Shown here: in pieces, positions 8,648 through 16,424 of the stretch | How positions within the stretch are numbered: position 1 is the first letter of the stretch | Layout: every line of letters begins with the position of its first letter | Position numbers and translations under genes: made by a program | Notes under the pieces: generated by a model | Told to the model about the DNA's origin: nothing | Database searches by the model: none | Seen by the model: only the letters and a program-made list of their open reading frames with translations | NCBI GenBank assembly: GCA_022843745.1 | Contig: JALHNB010000026.1 | Location: 43,262-98,977 of the forward strand | DNA: 55,716 nucleotides | Origin: Anaerolineae bacterium | GTDB lineage: Bacteria; Chloroflexota; Anaerolineae; Aggregatilineales; Phototrophicaceae | Direction: 5' to 3'

Positions 8648-8959
8648 TTGCCACCTGATCTGAAAAAACTTCAGGAAGAATTCTCAAAACAGAATTATTT
8701 ATGGACTGCTCATGCCTCAAACCGGGCAGCGGCGCGTCTTATTTATAGTTATGAGATTGAGCAGGTATTCGAGAATGCTGATGTTATTGAAGATTATCCA
8801 AATGACAAATATGGCCCCAGTTGTCTTATACTAGGAACAACGAAAAATGGACGTGTCTTACATGTTCAGGTAAGTTATCCTCCAAACATCAAAATCATCA
8901 CGGTTTATGAGCCTTCGCCAAAAGAGTGGGAGCCAGATTGGAAAACAAGGAAAAAATGA
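8648..8959 (+). CDS. DUF4258 protein, putative toxin of a YgiT-linked pair
   Basis: A 103-residue protein resembling DUF4258: a helical N-terminus with YLWTAHASNRAAARLI, then a strand-rich part (GRVLHVQVSYPPNIKIITVYEP). DUF4258 proteins are small, fold in a way related to MqsR/RelE-type toxins, and are frequently encoded before a YgiT-type zinc-finger protein, as here with an ATGA overlap. The only plausible start is TTG at 8648; the ATG near 8707 is out of frame and there is no in-frame ATG upstream, so the start is unusual. Toxin function is inferred from context. Confidence 0.7.
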   Translation: MPPDLKKLQEEFSKQNYLWTAHASNRAAARLIYSYEIEQVFENADVIEDYPNDKYGPSCLILGTTKNGRVLHVQVSYPPNIKIITVYEPSPKEWEPDWKTRKK

Positions 8960-9201
8960 TGAACACTCAGGTGTGCATGTATTGTGGCGGTCAGCTTGAA
9001 GAACAGCGCGTAACCCGTTTCCAGAAGTATCAGGATAGATGGGTACTGATCGAGAATGTGCCTGCTCTCGTTTGCAGCCAGTGTGGAGAGCAGTTTTTTA
9101 CACCCGCCGCCCATGATCTGGTTGTCGATCTCATCAGCGGCAAGAGCAATCCAGTACGTACCGAAACAGTTGCGGTATATGATGCAGAGTTGGCAAAATA
9201 A
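8956..9201 (+). CDS. YgiT-type zinc finger protein, MqsA-like antitoxin
   Basis: An 81-residue protein with two CxxC pairs (CMYCGG near the start and CSQCGE in the middle) that should bind one zinc ion, as in the N-terminal domain of MqsA/YgiT. The central strand pattern VLIENVPALVC is typical. The start is ATG at 8956, which overlaps the stop of the DUF4258 gene (ATGA) and has aaggaa just upstream; a second ATG follows at 8959. The C-terminus has no obvious helix-turn-helix, so it corresponds to the short antitoxin type lacking the DNA-binding domain. Confidence 0.8.
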   Translation: MMNTQVCMYCGGQLEEQRVTRFQKYQDRWVLIENVPALVCSQCGEQFFTPAAHDLVVDLISGKSNPVRTETVAVYDAELAK

Positions 9202-9230
9202 TCGTTATCAATCAAATCAGGAGACATGAT

Positions 9231-10415
9231 ATGGAATACACCAACGTCCTCGAACATGCCCGCGAGTTACAAGATCAGATCGTCGCGTGGCGGCGTGACA
9301 TTCATCTTCACCCGGAACTTGGCTTTCAGGAGTACCGCACGGCCAAACTCGTCGCCGAAACCCTGACCGCGATGGGCATTGAAGCGGAAACCGGAGTTGG
9401 CATTACCGGAGTCGTCGCCCGCATCGGTGAAGGCCACCCAGCCATCGGTATTCGCGCGGATATGGATGCGCTGCCGATTCTGGAAGCCAACGACGTACCC
9501 TATGCCTCACAAACCGCGAACGTCATGCACGCCTGCGGCCACGACGCACACACCGCGATTTTGCTCGGTGTCGCCAAGATGCTCAATGAAATGCCTGATC
9601 GCCCACCTGGTGAAATTCGTCTGCTGTTCCAGCCCTCGGAAGAGGCCCAGGACGCTGAAGGCAAAAGTGGCGCGATTCGCATGATCGAAGACGGCGCACT
9701 GGAAAATCTGGATGCGGTGATCGCGCTGCATGTGTCCAGCGGCACACCCTCCGGCAAAGTCGAAATTCGCAGCGGTTATGCGATGGCGAATGTCGATTCA
9801 TTCTACGCATCCGTTTTCGGTTCCGGCGGACATGGCGCATCACCCCATCACGGCACAGACCCAATTTTCATGTTCGCGCAGTTGGTAAACGTGATTCACG
9901 GCATCCGCGCCCGCCGCATCAATCCAACTCGCCCGGCAGTCATTTCGCTCGGTGCGGTTCACGCAGGTGACGCGACCAATGTTATCCCCGCCGAAGTTAA
10001 ATTCAACGGCACGATTCGCAGCTACGATGACGAAACACGCCAAAAGCTTCGCGATGAATTGGAAAAAGCCTTTGCTGTTGTGCAGGCGATGGGCGGCGAT
10101 TACACCCTCCGCTTCGAGGATGGCTACGACGCGACTTATAACGACCCGGCGGTATGCGAACTGATGGAAAATGTCACTACCGAAATGATCGGCGCGGACA
10201 AGCTCCATCCGGCGGAAGCAGGTATGGGCGCGGAAGATTTCGGCTATATGACACGCAAAGCCCCCGGCGCGATGTTCTTCCTCGGCGCACAGTATGACGA
10301 AAAAACTCGCCCGCATCACACGCCTATTTTCGACATTGACGAAGATTCGTTCCCGATTGGCGCGGCGATACTGGCGGAAACAGCCGTTCGGCTGATGAAA
10401 CAAAAGGCGACCTGA
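9231..10415 (+). CDS. M20 family amidohydrolase (N-acyl amino acid hydrolase type)
   Basis: A 394-residue M20D metallopeptidase-family enzyme that would release an amino acid from an N-acylated form (hippurate or N-acetyl amino acid hydrolase type). Visible motifs are WRRDIHLHPELGFQE, GIRADMDALP, the metal ligands in HACGHDAHTA, the general-base region LFQPSEEAQD, a lid domain with GHGASPHHGTDPI, and the final metal site MGAEDFGYM. Length and layout fit the family. The ATG at 9231 has caggaga about 8 bases upstream. Its stop codon lies within a 24-base imperfect direct repeat (10397-10450). Confidence 0.9.
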   Translation: MEYTNVLEHARELQDQIVAWRRDIHLHPELGFQEYRTAKLVAETLTAMGIEAETGVGITGVVARIGEGHPAIGIRADMDALPILEANDVPYASQTANVMHACGHDAHTAILLGVAKMLNEMPDRPPGEIRLLFQPSEEAQDAEGKSGAIRMIEDGALENLDAVIALHVSSGTPSGKVEIRSGYAMANVDSFYASVFGSGGHGASPHHGTDPIFMFAQLVNVIHGIRARRINPTRPAVISLGAVHAGDATNVIPAEVKFNGTIRSYDDETRQKLRDELEKAFAVVQAMGGDYTLRFEDGYDATYNDPAVCELMENVTTEMIGADKLHPAEAGMGAEDFGYMTRKAPGAMFFLGAQYDEKTRPHHTPIFDIDEDSFPIGAAILAETAVRLMKQKAT

Positions 10416-10450
10416 TCTCGCTTGGCGAAACAAAAAACGATCTAATCTCG
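10397..10450 (+). repeat. Imperfect 24-bp tandem repeat across a stop codon
   Basis: Two copies, at 10397-10420 and 10427-10450, share the pattern gaaacaaaa..cgaYctRatctcg with four mismatches and a 30-base period. The first copy contains the stop codon of the amidohydrolase. Confidence 0.8.
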
Positions 10451-10461
10451 TATAGAGCAGT

Positions 10462-10965
10462 ATGGAAATTACCGAATCTTTACTGCTCATTATTTCACTC
10501 ATCACGATGGTCGTCGTCATGTTCGCGTCGATCATCCCATTTCTGCCGGGGCCGATTTTCGTCTGGGGAATCGGCTTGGCGGCAGCATTTTTGACAAGCT
10601 TTTCGCGCATCACGCCCCTAGCCACCGTTTTAATGACCCTTTTAATGATCGCCGGCTCGACCACACCCTACTGGTTGCCATTCACAGGCATAAAAAGCGA
10701 TGGGATGTCCTGTCTCGCAACGGTTGGCAGCATCATCGGCGGACTTCTCGGCACATTTTTGATCCCAATTCCTATACTCGGCACGATTATCGGTACAGTT
10801 GGCGGTGCGCTGCTGGTCGAATTTCTTCACATTGGCGAAACTCAGCGGGCAATACGTGCTGGACGGGTCGCCTTCAAAATGTATCTTGTCGGCCTGCTGG
10901 TCGATTTCGCCTTCAGCCTGAGCATCATCCTCGTGTTTGTCATCAGTGCGTGGTCAACGGGTTAG
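10462..10965 (+). CDS. DUF456 membrane protein
   Basis: A 167-residue integral membrane protein with the DUF456 pattern: a first hydrophobic segment leading to IIPFLPGPIFVWGIGLA, a second segment, then glycine-rich GSIIGGLLGTFLIPIPILGTIIGTVGGALLVE and a final segment LVGLLVDFAFSLSIILVFV. The Gly-rich region resembles glycine zippers. The function of the family is unknown. The gene stands alone between the amidohydrolase and the aldo/keto reductase. Its stop codon lies in the first copy of a 16-base direct repeat. Confidence 0.8.
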   Translation: MEITESLLLIISLITMVVVMFASIIPFLPGPIFVWGIGLAAAFLTSFSRITPLATVLMTLLMIAGSTTPYWLPFTGIKSDGMSCLATVGSIIGGLLGTFLIPIPILGTIIGTVGGALLVEFLHIGETQRAIRAGRVAFKMYLVGLLVDFAFSLSIILVFVISAWSTG

Positions 10966-11011
10966 AGTCCAGGTGATTGTCCTTAGCGCTCGGTAAACGG
11001 GTTAGAGTCCA
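10956..11011 (+). repeat. 16-bp direct repeat across a stop codon
   Basis: The 16-mer aacgggttagagtcca occurs at 10956-10971 and 10996-11011 (period 40). The first copy holds the TAG stop of the DUF456 gene. Confidence 0.9.
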
Positions 11012-11014
11012 ATT

Positions 11015-11042
11015 TTGAATGTTACGAACCATGTTGTAAACT
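11015..11042 (+). promoter_or_regulatory. Possible promoter of the aldo/keto reductase gene
   Basis: TTGAAT (11015-11020) and TAAACT (11037-11042) are 16 bases apart and end about 33 bases before the GTG start. Hexamer match is moderate; no other signal supports it. Confidence 0.35.
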
Positions 11043-11075
11043 CTGGACATCAAGATCAATTTAGAGGAGAACAAC

Positions 11076-12023
11076 GTGGAAAAGCGACAACTTGGCAACA
11101 GCGATATGCAAATCACGACGCTTGGCTTTGGCGCGTGGGCGATTGGTGGCGATTGGGCATTTGGCTGGGGGCCGCAGGATGATGCTGATTCGATCAGCGC
11201 GATTCACCGTGCGCTCGACCTGGGCATCAATTGGATCGACACGGCGGCCATCTACGGCATAGGCCATTCTGAAGAAGTCGTGGGGCAAGCGCTCCAGCGG
11301 CGCACGGGCAGCACCTATGTTTTCACCAAATGTTCGCGTGTCGTCGATGAAAAAGGGATGCCCTTTGGTCGCCTCAAAGCCGAGAGCATTCGCGAGGAAA
11401 TCGAAGGCAGCCTGCGACGGCTTCAGATCGACGTGATCGACTTGTACCAGATTCACTGGCCGAACCCCGACGAAGATATTGAAGAAGCCTGGACGACAAT
11501 GGCAGAGCTTCAACAAGCAGGCAAAGTGCGCTATATCGGTGTCTCAAATTTTGATGCCAGCCAGATGAGCCGCATCCAGGCTATCGCGCCAATTACTTCG
11601 CTTCAACCGCCCTATTCGATGATTCGCCGCGACATTGAAGCGGACATTCTGCCCTTCTGCGCTGAAAATAATATCGGCGTAATCGTCTATTCACCGATGC
11701 AATCCGGTCTGCTCACAGGCGGGATGACGCGCGAACGTGTCGCGAATTTCCCCCCATCTGACTGGCGCAGTCGCAACCCCAATTTCCAGGAACCCAAGCT
11801 AACACGCAACCTGGAAATCGCCGAACTGCTCAGGAAAATTGGCGAACGCTATGGTCAATCGGCGGGCGCAGTGGCGATTGCCTGGACACTGAGAAATCCA
11901 GCGGTGACAGCGGCGATTGTCGGCGCACGCACACCCCAGCAGGTTGAAGGCATTATCGGCGGCGGCGAGATTAACCTCAGCAATGCGGATATGGAAGAAA
12001 TCGAGAATTTCCTGAACCAATAA
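11076..12023 (+). CDS. Aldo/keto reductase
   Basis: A 315-residue NADPH-dependent oxidoreductase of the aldo/keto reductase superfamily with a TIM barrel. The catalytic tetrad is visible: Asp and Tyr in WIDTAAIYGIGHSEE, Lys in YVFTKCS, and His in DLYQIHWPN. The cofactor-binding C-terminal part follows in VAIAWTLRNPAVTAAIVGARTPQQ. The layout resembles the L-glyceraldehyde 3-phosphate reductase/YajO-like and sugar-oxidising groups, but the substrate cannot be told. The GTG start at 11076 is supported by gaggag 7 bases upstream. It appears to be a single-gene unit. Confidence 0.9.
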   Translation: MEKRQLGNSDMQITTLGFGAWAIGGDWAFGWGPQDDADSISAIHRALDLGINWIDTAAIYGIGHSEEVVGQALQRRTGSTYVFTKCSRVVDEKGMPFGRLKAESIREEIEGSLRRLQIDVIDLYQIHWPNPDEDIEEAWTTMAELQQAGKVRYIGVSNFDASQMSRIQAIAPITSLQPPYSMIRRDIEADILPFCAENNIGVIVYSPMQSGLLTGGMTRERVANFPPSDWRSRNPNFQEPKLTRNLEIAELLRKIGERYGQSAGAVAIAWTLRNPAVTAAIVGARTPQQVEGIIGGGEINLSNADMEEIENFLNQ

Positions 12024-12032
12024 GCCTGAATA

Positions 12033-12061
12033 TTGACAACCTGACGTTTTGCAAGCATATT
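12033..12061 (+). promoter_or_regulatory. Probable sigma-70-type promoter of ddl
   Basis: A perfect TTGACA (12033-12038) and CATATT (12056-12061) with a 17-base spacer lie about 65 bases before the ddl start. Confidence 0.45.
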
Positions 12062-12126
12062 AACGCTTGGCTGATGGCTCGAACTGCTAACAGCTTCTTT
12101 TTTGTGGAAGGAATTTTGACTTCTTC

Positions 12127-13344
12127 ATGAGCGCAAAACGTAAAACAACCGTTGGTGTCATTTTTGGGGGGCGCAGCGTCGAACATGACGTATCCGTCGT
12201 CACAGCTAACCAGATCATGCGAGCTTTTGACCCGGAGCGCTACGAGATCGTACCCGTGTATATCAACCGAGAGGGCAAATGGTATACCGGCGAACCGTTG
12301 ATGGATTTAAAAAATTATAAAGATGAAATTATCAGCCACCAGGGTGTCCAAGATGTGATTCTTTCGCCCGGGGTTCAGCATCATGGCCTGATTATCAACC
12401 CGACTGCCGGACGCTTCAGCAAAAGTGAAGTCCGGCGGTTGGATGTGGCATTCCCTGCCATTCACGGCACACATGGGGAGGACGGCACACTTCAGGGCTT
12501 GCTCGAAATGGCCGATATTCCCTATGTCGGCTGCCGGGTGATGGCCTCAGCCATCGCCAACGACAAAATAATGACCAAAACGGTTCTGCTTCAGAATCAA
12601 ATCCCCATGACAGAGGGCATCAGCTTCCGGCGCGACGAATGGCTGGAAAACCCGAACGCCGTAATCGAGCGCATTCACGCCGCGCTGACCTACCCGCTGT
12701 TTGTCAAACCCGCGACTACCGGATCAAGTATCGGCATCGGACGCGCCGCAGACGAAAAACTTTTACGCACCTCGATTGATGTAGCCGCCCACTTTGATCG
12801 CCGCATTCTGGTCGAGAGCGCCGTCACCGATTGTGTTGAGATCAACTGCGCCCTCCTCGGCAACGGCGAAAATATTCGCGCCTCGGTGCTGGAACAGCCC
12901 ATCTCGTGGCAAGAATTCCTGACTTACGAAGAAAAATATCTGCGCGGCTCGGAAGGCATGAAAAGTGCCGAGCGAATCATCCCTGCGCCACTTGGCCCGG
13001 AGTTGACCAACCAGGTGCAGCAGATTGCCATTCGCGCATTTAAAGCGATTGATGGCTATGGGACGGCGCGTATCGACTTTCTGGTCAAACCGCATAAAAA
13101 CGAAGTCTATCTCAACGAGATCAATACTCTACCCGGCTCAATCGCATTCTATTTGTGGGAAGCAACCGGAATTTCGATGCGCGAACTGGTACATCAATTG
13201 GTTCAGCTTGCACAGGACGCTCACGCTGAAAAACGACGCAATACCTACGATTATCAAACTGATTTGATTAATCTTACGTCGATGCGTGGGTTAAAGGGCG
13301 TTAAAGGCGCAAAAAACCGTCCGATAGAGCCGAAAAACGCTTAG
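12127..13344 (+). CDS. ddl: D-alanine--D-alanine ligase
   Basis: A 405-residue ATP-grasp ligase that joins two D-alanines for peptidoglycan precursors. Visible motifs: VGVIFGGRSVEHDVSV at the N-terminus, FPAIHGTHGEDGTLQG, YVGCRVMASAIANDK, the ATP-binding strand YPLFVKPATTGSSIGI, the omega loop with EEKYLRGSE (the Tyr that favours D-Ala over D-lactate in the second site), and the magnesium-binding EINTLPGSIAFYLWEATG. It is longer than usual because of a C-terminal tail of about 40 residues ending in a basic GLKGVKGAKNRP stretch. The Shine-Dalgarno-like ggaagga lies rather far (14 bases) from the ATG. Confidence 0.93.
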   Translation: MSAKRKTTVGVIFGGRSVEHDVSVVTANQIMRAFDPERYEIVPVYINREGKWYTGEPLMDLKNYKDEIISHQGVQDVILSPGVQHHGLIINPTAGRFSKSEVRRLDVAFPAIHGTHGEDGTLQGLLEMADIPYVGCRVMASAIANDKIMTKTVLLQNQIPMTEGISFRRDEWLENPNAVIERIHAALTYPLFVKPATTGSSIGIGRAADEKLLRTSIDVAAHFDRRILVESAVTDCVEINCALLGNGENIRASVLEQPISWQEFLTYEEKYLRGSEGMKSAERIIPAPLGPELTNQVQQIAIRAFKAIDGYGTARIDFLVKPHKNEVYLNEINTLPGSIAFYLWEATGISMRELVHQLVQLAQDAHAEKRRNTYDYQTDLINLTSMRGLKGVKGAKNRPIEPKNA

Positions 13345-13415
13345 TTTGACTCGCGAACAACTGGCGTTATGCCTACAATAGACATTGTTTAAGAATATCC
13401 ACCGTCTCGGAGACC

Positions 13416-15602
13416 TTGAATTTGGTTACTCGTCTGCAATCTATCATTTTGCTTGTTCTGGTGGTCACGCTTCTCGTTTCGTGCGGGACAAACCCGACAC
13501 AGACACCCTTTGTCCCGACTGCCACCTTGCAAGGTGCGATAGTGCCTACCCGCGCTGCCACGCAACCTGTGACCAGCGTCGCCGAGAATGTTCTCACCGC
13601 CACCGAGACGACAGTTTCTCCACCATCTGACACGCCTGCGGTCATCATCACTGAAACGTCAACTTCAACTGCTACCGATATACCAACATCAACGCCAACC
13701 GATGCGCCAACGATTACACTAACGCCTACGCCAGCGACACCTGTTGCCGAAGCGATGCGTGATCTTATGGTGCGTGTCGGGCCAGGTTCGCAGTATCCGC
13801 CGTTAGCGACGCTCACCGCCAATCAACAGCTTGATATTGTTGGCATCAGCGAGGACGGCAGTTGGTTCCAGGTAAGCTTGCCGGACGGTTCAATCGGTTG
13901 GCTGGTTTCATCCGGCCCGCTGGTGCAGACTTCGGGCAATCTGGCTGCTGTGCCGCTTGCCGAGCCGCCGACTATCACACCAACAGAGACACCAACCAAT
14001 ACACCAACGCCGACCTCAACAGACACTCCATCGGTCACTCCGACGGATACGCCAACCGAGACGGAGACAGCGACACCGACATCCACCGAGACACCCTCCG
14101 TCACGCCAACGGAAACACCCAGCGTGACACCTACAGAAACACTAACACCCACCGTTACCGAAACGCCGCTGGTGACACCTTCGCCAACGCCGACTCTTAC
14201 GCTGACCAGTACCGTGCCGCCAACTCCCGGCGCAATACCGTCGGTAGGCATTAATTATGGCGCGGCTATCGAGGGCATAATTAACAACACAACGCCTGTT
14301 TTGCACTACACTTTCCAGGCACAAGCAGGTGATTTAGTTCGGATTCGCCTGCAAAGCACATCCGGCGATCTGGATCCATTCCTGATTTTGCTGGGAACAG
14401 GCGATCAGGAAATTCAACGCAATGACGATGCCCAAACCACAACGCGCGACTCGGGTATCGAAACTACAATCCTCGCAGATGGCACCTATACGATTGTCGC
14501 GACACGCTATCTCGAAAATGAAGGTCAAACTGCCGGGGAATTCAGCTTATCACTGGAAAAAGTGACGGCAGTCGAGCCAGGGCAAGCTACGACCATCAAT
14601 TACGATCAGACGCTTACCGGGACAATCGAGCGAGAGATTGGGTTTGTGCGTTATACATTCGAGGCGCAAGCTGGCGACATCATCGACATTCGCATGAACG
14701 GCACATCCGGCAACCTTGATCCGCAACTTGTCTTATTAGACGCGCAGGATGTCGAACTCGCCCGCAACGACGATGCCGACACAACAACGACGCGCGACTC
14801 CGCTATTCAAGGCTTCGCGATCCCGGTGAACGGTACATATACCATCGTCGCGACTCGCTTTGGCGAAAACGAAGGCGTTTCTGAAGGCACATTCAATCTG
14901 ACACTTACCCGTGCAGTAAGCGCTACCCCAGGTACTGGAGTCGGCGAAGTTCAGACCGCAACTGGCACAATCAATAATGACCAGCCCGGCATGTCATTTA
15001 CCTATACTGTCAACGTGAACGAAGTCGTCACGGTGGAGTTGGTAAGGACATCCGGCGACCTGGACACACTGCTGATTATCCTCGCGCCGGATGGCCGCGA
15101 AATCGTCCGCAACGATGACCAATCGAGCGATTCAACCAACTCGCGTATCGAAAACCTGCTGCTGAATGAACAGGGCGATTATACGCTCATTGCAACCCGC
15201 TACCAGCAGGGGATCGGAGAATCATCAGGTGATTTCGAAATCAGGCTGATACCCGGCCTCACGGGCGGAGAGCCAACCGGAACTTATGCCCGGTCAATCG
15301 CTTATGGGACAACAAACAACGGGACGATCACTCATGGGGGCGATTACACGATTTACACATTCCAGGCACAGGCTGGAGATGTCGTCACCATTCGCCTGAC
15401 AGCCACATCAGGTAATCTGGATACCCTGCTGATTCTCACCGATGGTTTGGGAAATGAAGTGACGCGCAATGACGACATCAACAGCAACGACACCAATTCC
15501 CAGATCAACAATTTTGCGCTGACTGCCGATGGGTTTTATACCATCATCGCCATGCCATATGATGGAACAGGTGATTTCCAGCTTCAACTTACCGAGAACT
15601 AG
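13416..15602 (+). CDS. Lipoprotein with SH3-like domain, Thr/Pro linkers and four PPC domains
   Basis: A 728-residue surface lipoprotein. The TTG start gives a signal peptide with lipobox LLVSC (lipidated Cys23). After a Thr/Pro-rich linker comes a bacterial SH3-like domain (MRDLMVRVGPGSQYP ... GSIGWLVSS), then a second linker of imperfect TPTETPSVTP units (about 13975-14225), and then four prepeptidase C-terminal (PPC) domains of about 110 residues each. Each PPC domain has the pattern YTFxAQAGDxVxIRLxxTSGxLDxxLxLL and an acidic RNDD turn that may bind calcium. Such Thr/Pro-linked lipoproteins are common in Chloroflexota. The likely role is cell-surface binding, not catalysis. A 17-base duplication straddles the stop. 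Confidence 0.85.
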   Translation: MNLVTRLQSIILLVLVVTLLVSCGTNPTQTPFVPTATLQGAIVPTRAATQPVTSVAENVLTATETTVSPPSDTPAVIITETSTSTATDIPTSTPTDAPTITLTPTPATPVAEAMRDLMVRVGPGSQYPPLATLTANQQLDIVGISEDGSWFQVSLPDGSIGWLVSSGPLVQTSGNLAAVPLAEPPTITPTETPTNTPTPTSTDTPSVTPTDTPTETETATPTSTETPSVTPTETPSVTPTETLTPTVTETPLVTPSPTPTLTLTSTVPPTPGAIPSVGINYGAAIEGIINNTTPVLHYTFQAQAGDLVRIRLQSTSGDLDPFLILLGTGDQEIQRNDDAQTTTRDSGIETTILADGTYTIVATRYLENEGQTAGEFSLSLEKVTAVEPGQATTINYDQTLTGTIEREIGFVRYTFEAQAGDIIDIRMNGTSGNLDPQLVLLDAQDVELARNDDADTTTTRDSAIQGFAIPVNGTYTIVATRFGENEGVSEGTFNLTLTRAVSATPGTGVGEVQTATGTINNDQPGMSFTYTVNVNEVVTVELVRTSGDLDTLLIILAPDGREIVRNDDQSSDSTNSRIENLLLNEQGDYTLIATRYQQGIGESSGDFEIRLIPGLTGGEPTGTYARSIAYGTTNNGTITHGGDYTIYTFQAQAGDVVTIRLTATSGNLDTLLILTDGLGNEVTRNDDINSNDTNSQINNFALTADGFYTIIAMPYDGTGDFQLQLTEN

Positions 15603-15621
15603 CCGATTTCCAGCTTCAACT
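15573..15621 (+). repeat. 17-bp direct repeat across a stop codon
   Basis: The 17-mer gatttccagcttcaact is found at 15573-15589 and 15605-15621 (period 32), on both sides of the lipoprotein stop codon and just before the convergent response regulator gene. Confidence 0.9.
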
Positions 15622-15623
15622 GC

Positions 15624-16331
15624 CTATGGGGCGCTGGCGGTATTGCCCACAAACCGATAGCCTATCCCGTACTCATTCTGGATATAGACCGGATTCTGAG
15701 GGTCTGGTTCAATCTTACGGCGCAAATGCGAGACATAAATGCGAGGATAATGATGCTCATTGATGTAAGCTGCGCCCCATACTTCTTCTAGTAGCGCTTC
15801 AAACGATAACACCTCGCCGGGGCGCTTGATAAATGCGACGAGCAGTTTATATTCCGTAGGGGTGAGACGAACTTCTTTCCCGGCGGTCTGCACACGGCGC
15901 GTCTTGAGGTCAACACTGAGATATTGATCGACATAACCAAAGGTGGTAGGGGGCGGGTTCTCGAACTCAGCACGTCGTAAAAGCGCCTTGACGCGGGCTT
16001 GAAGCTCCATTTTACGCAGCGGCTTGGTCAGGTAATCATCCGCGCCAGCCTCCAGCCCTTCTACGATTTCCTCTTCGCTAAGCGCGTGTCCCGTAATCAT
16101 CAGAATAGGCACATTGGAGGACTGCCGAATCTGCTCACAAACTTCTAATCCGTTCATCTGCGGCAGTGCAATATCAAGGATAACGAGCTTCGGTTTGGAT
16201 TCCTGATACATCCGCAAGCCATCTGCGCCATTCTCAGCCGTCACCACTGAATAGCCATTTTGTTTCAAATCAAGCTGAAGCAAGCGTAAAAAATCTTTAT
16301 CGTCTTCAACAATGAGAATGCAAGCAGTCAT
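15624..16331 (-). CDS. OmpR-type response regulator (orphan)
   Basis: A 235-residue two-domain response regulator. Residues 1-120 form a receiver domain with the acidic pair in ILIVEDDKDF, the phosphoacceptor Asp in LVILDIALPQMNG, the conserved Thr in ILMITGHAL, and Lys in YLTKPLRK. Residues about 135-230 form an OmpR/PhoB winged helix (VRLTPTEYKLLVAFIKRPGEVLSFEALLEEVWG, HYPRIYVSHLRRKIEPDP). No histidine kinase gene is adjacent: the upstream neighbour is a divergent glycosyltransferase and the downstream one a convergent lipoprotein, so it is an orphan. Targets are unknown. Confidence 0.92.
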   Translation of the reverse strand: MTACILIVEDDKDFLRLLQLDLKQNGYSVVTAENGADGLRMYQESKPKLVILDIALPQMNGLEVCEQIRQSSNVPILMITGHALSEEEIVEGLEAGADDYLTKPLRKMELQARVKALLRRAEFENPPPTTFGYVDQYLSVDLKTRRVQTAGKEVRLTPTEYKLLVAFIKRPGEVLSFEALLEEVWGAAYINEHHYPRIYVSHLRRKIEPDPQNPVYIQNEYGIGYRFVGNTASAP

Positions 16332-16424
16332 ATTACATCACTCAATCCAGTTTACAGTTGTCCATTTATTTTAACACGCATTTCAATCCATCGAAAACTT
16401 TCATCTGATCGGGACGGTTCAGTC

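Noticed and set aside
9840-10664. 274-codon open frame on the - strand across the amidohydrolase/DUF456 junction
   Set aside because: Overlaps two well-supported + strand genes and shows no recognisable domain.
13975-14225. Regular short repeats that might suggest a CRISPR or microsatellite array
   Set aside because: They encode the Thr/Pro linker TPTETPSVTP of a lipoprotein; units are imperfect, without spacers.
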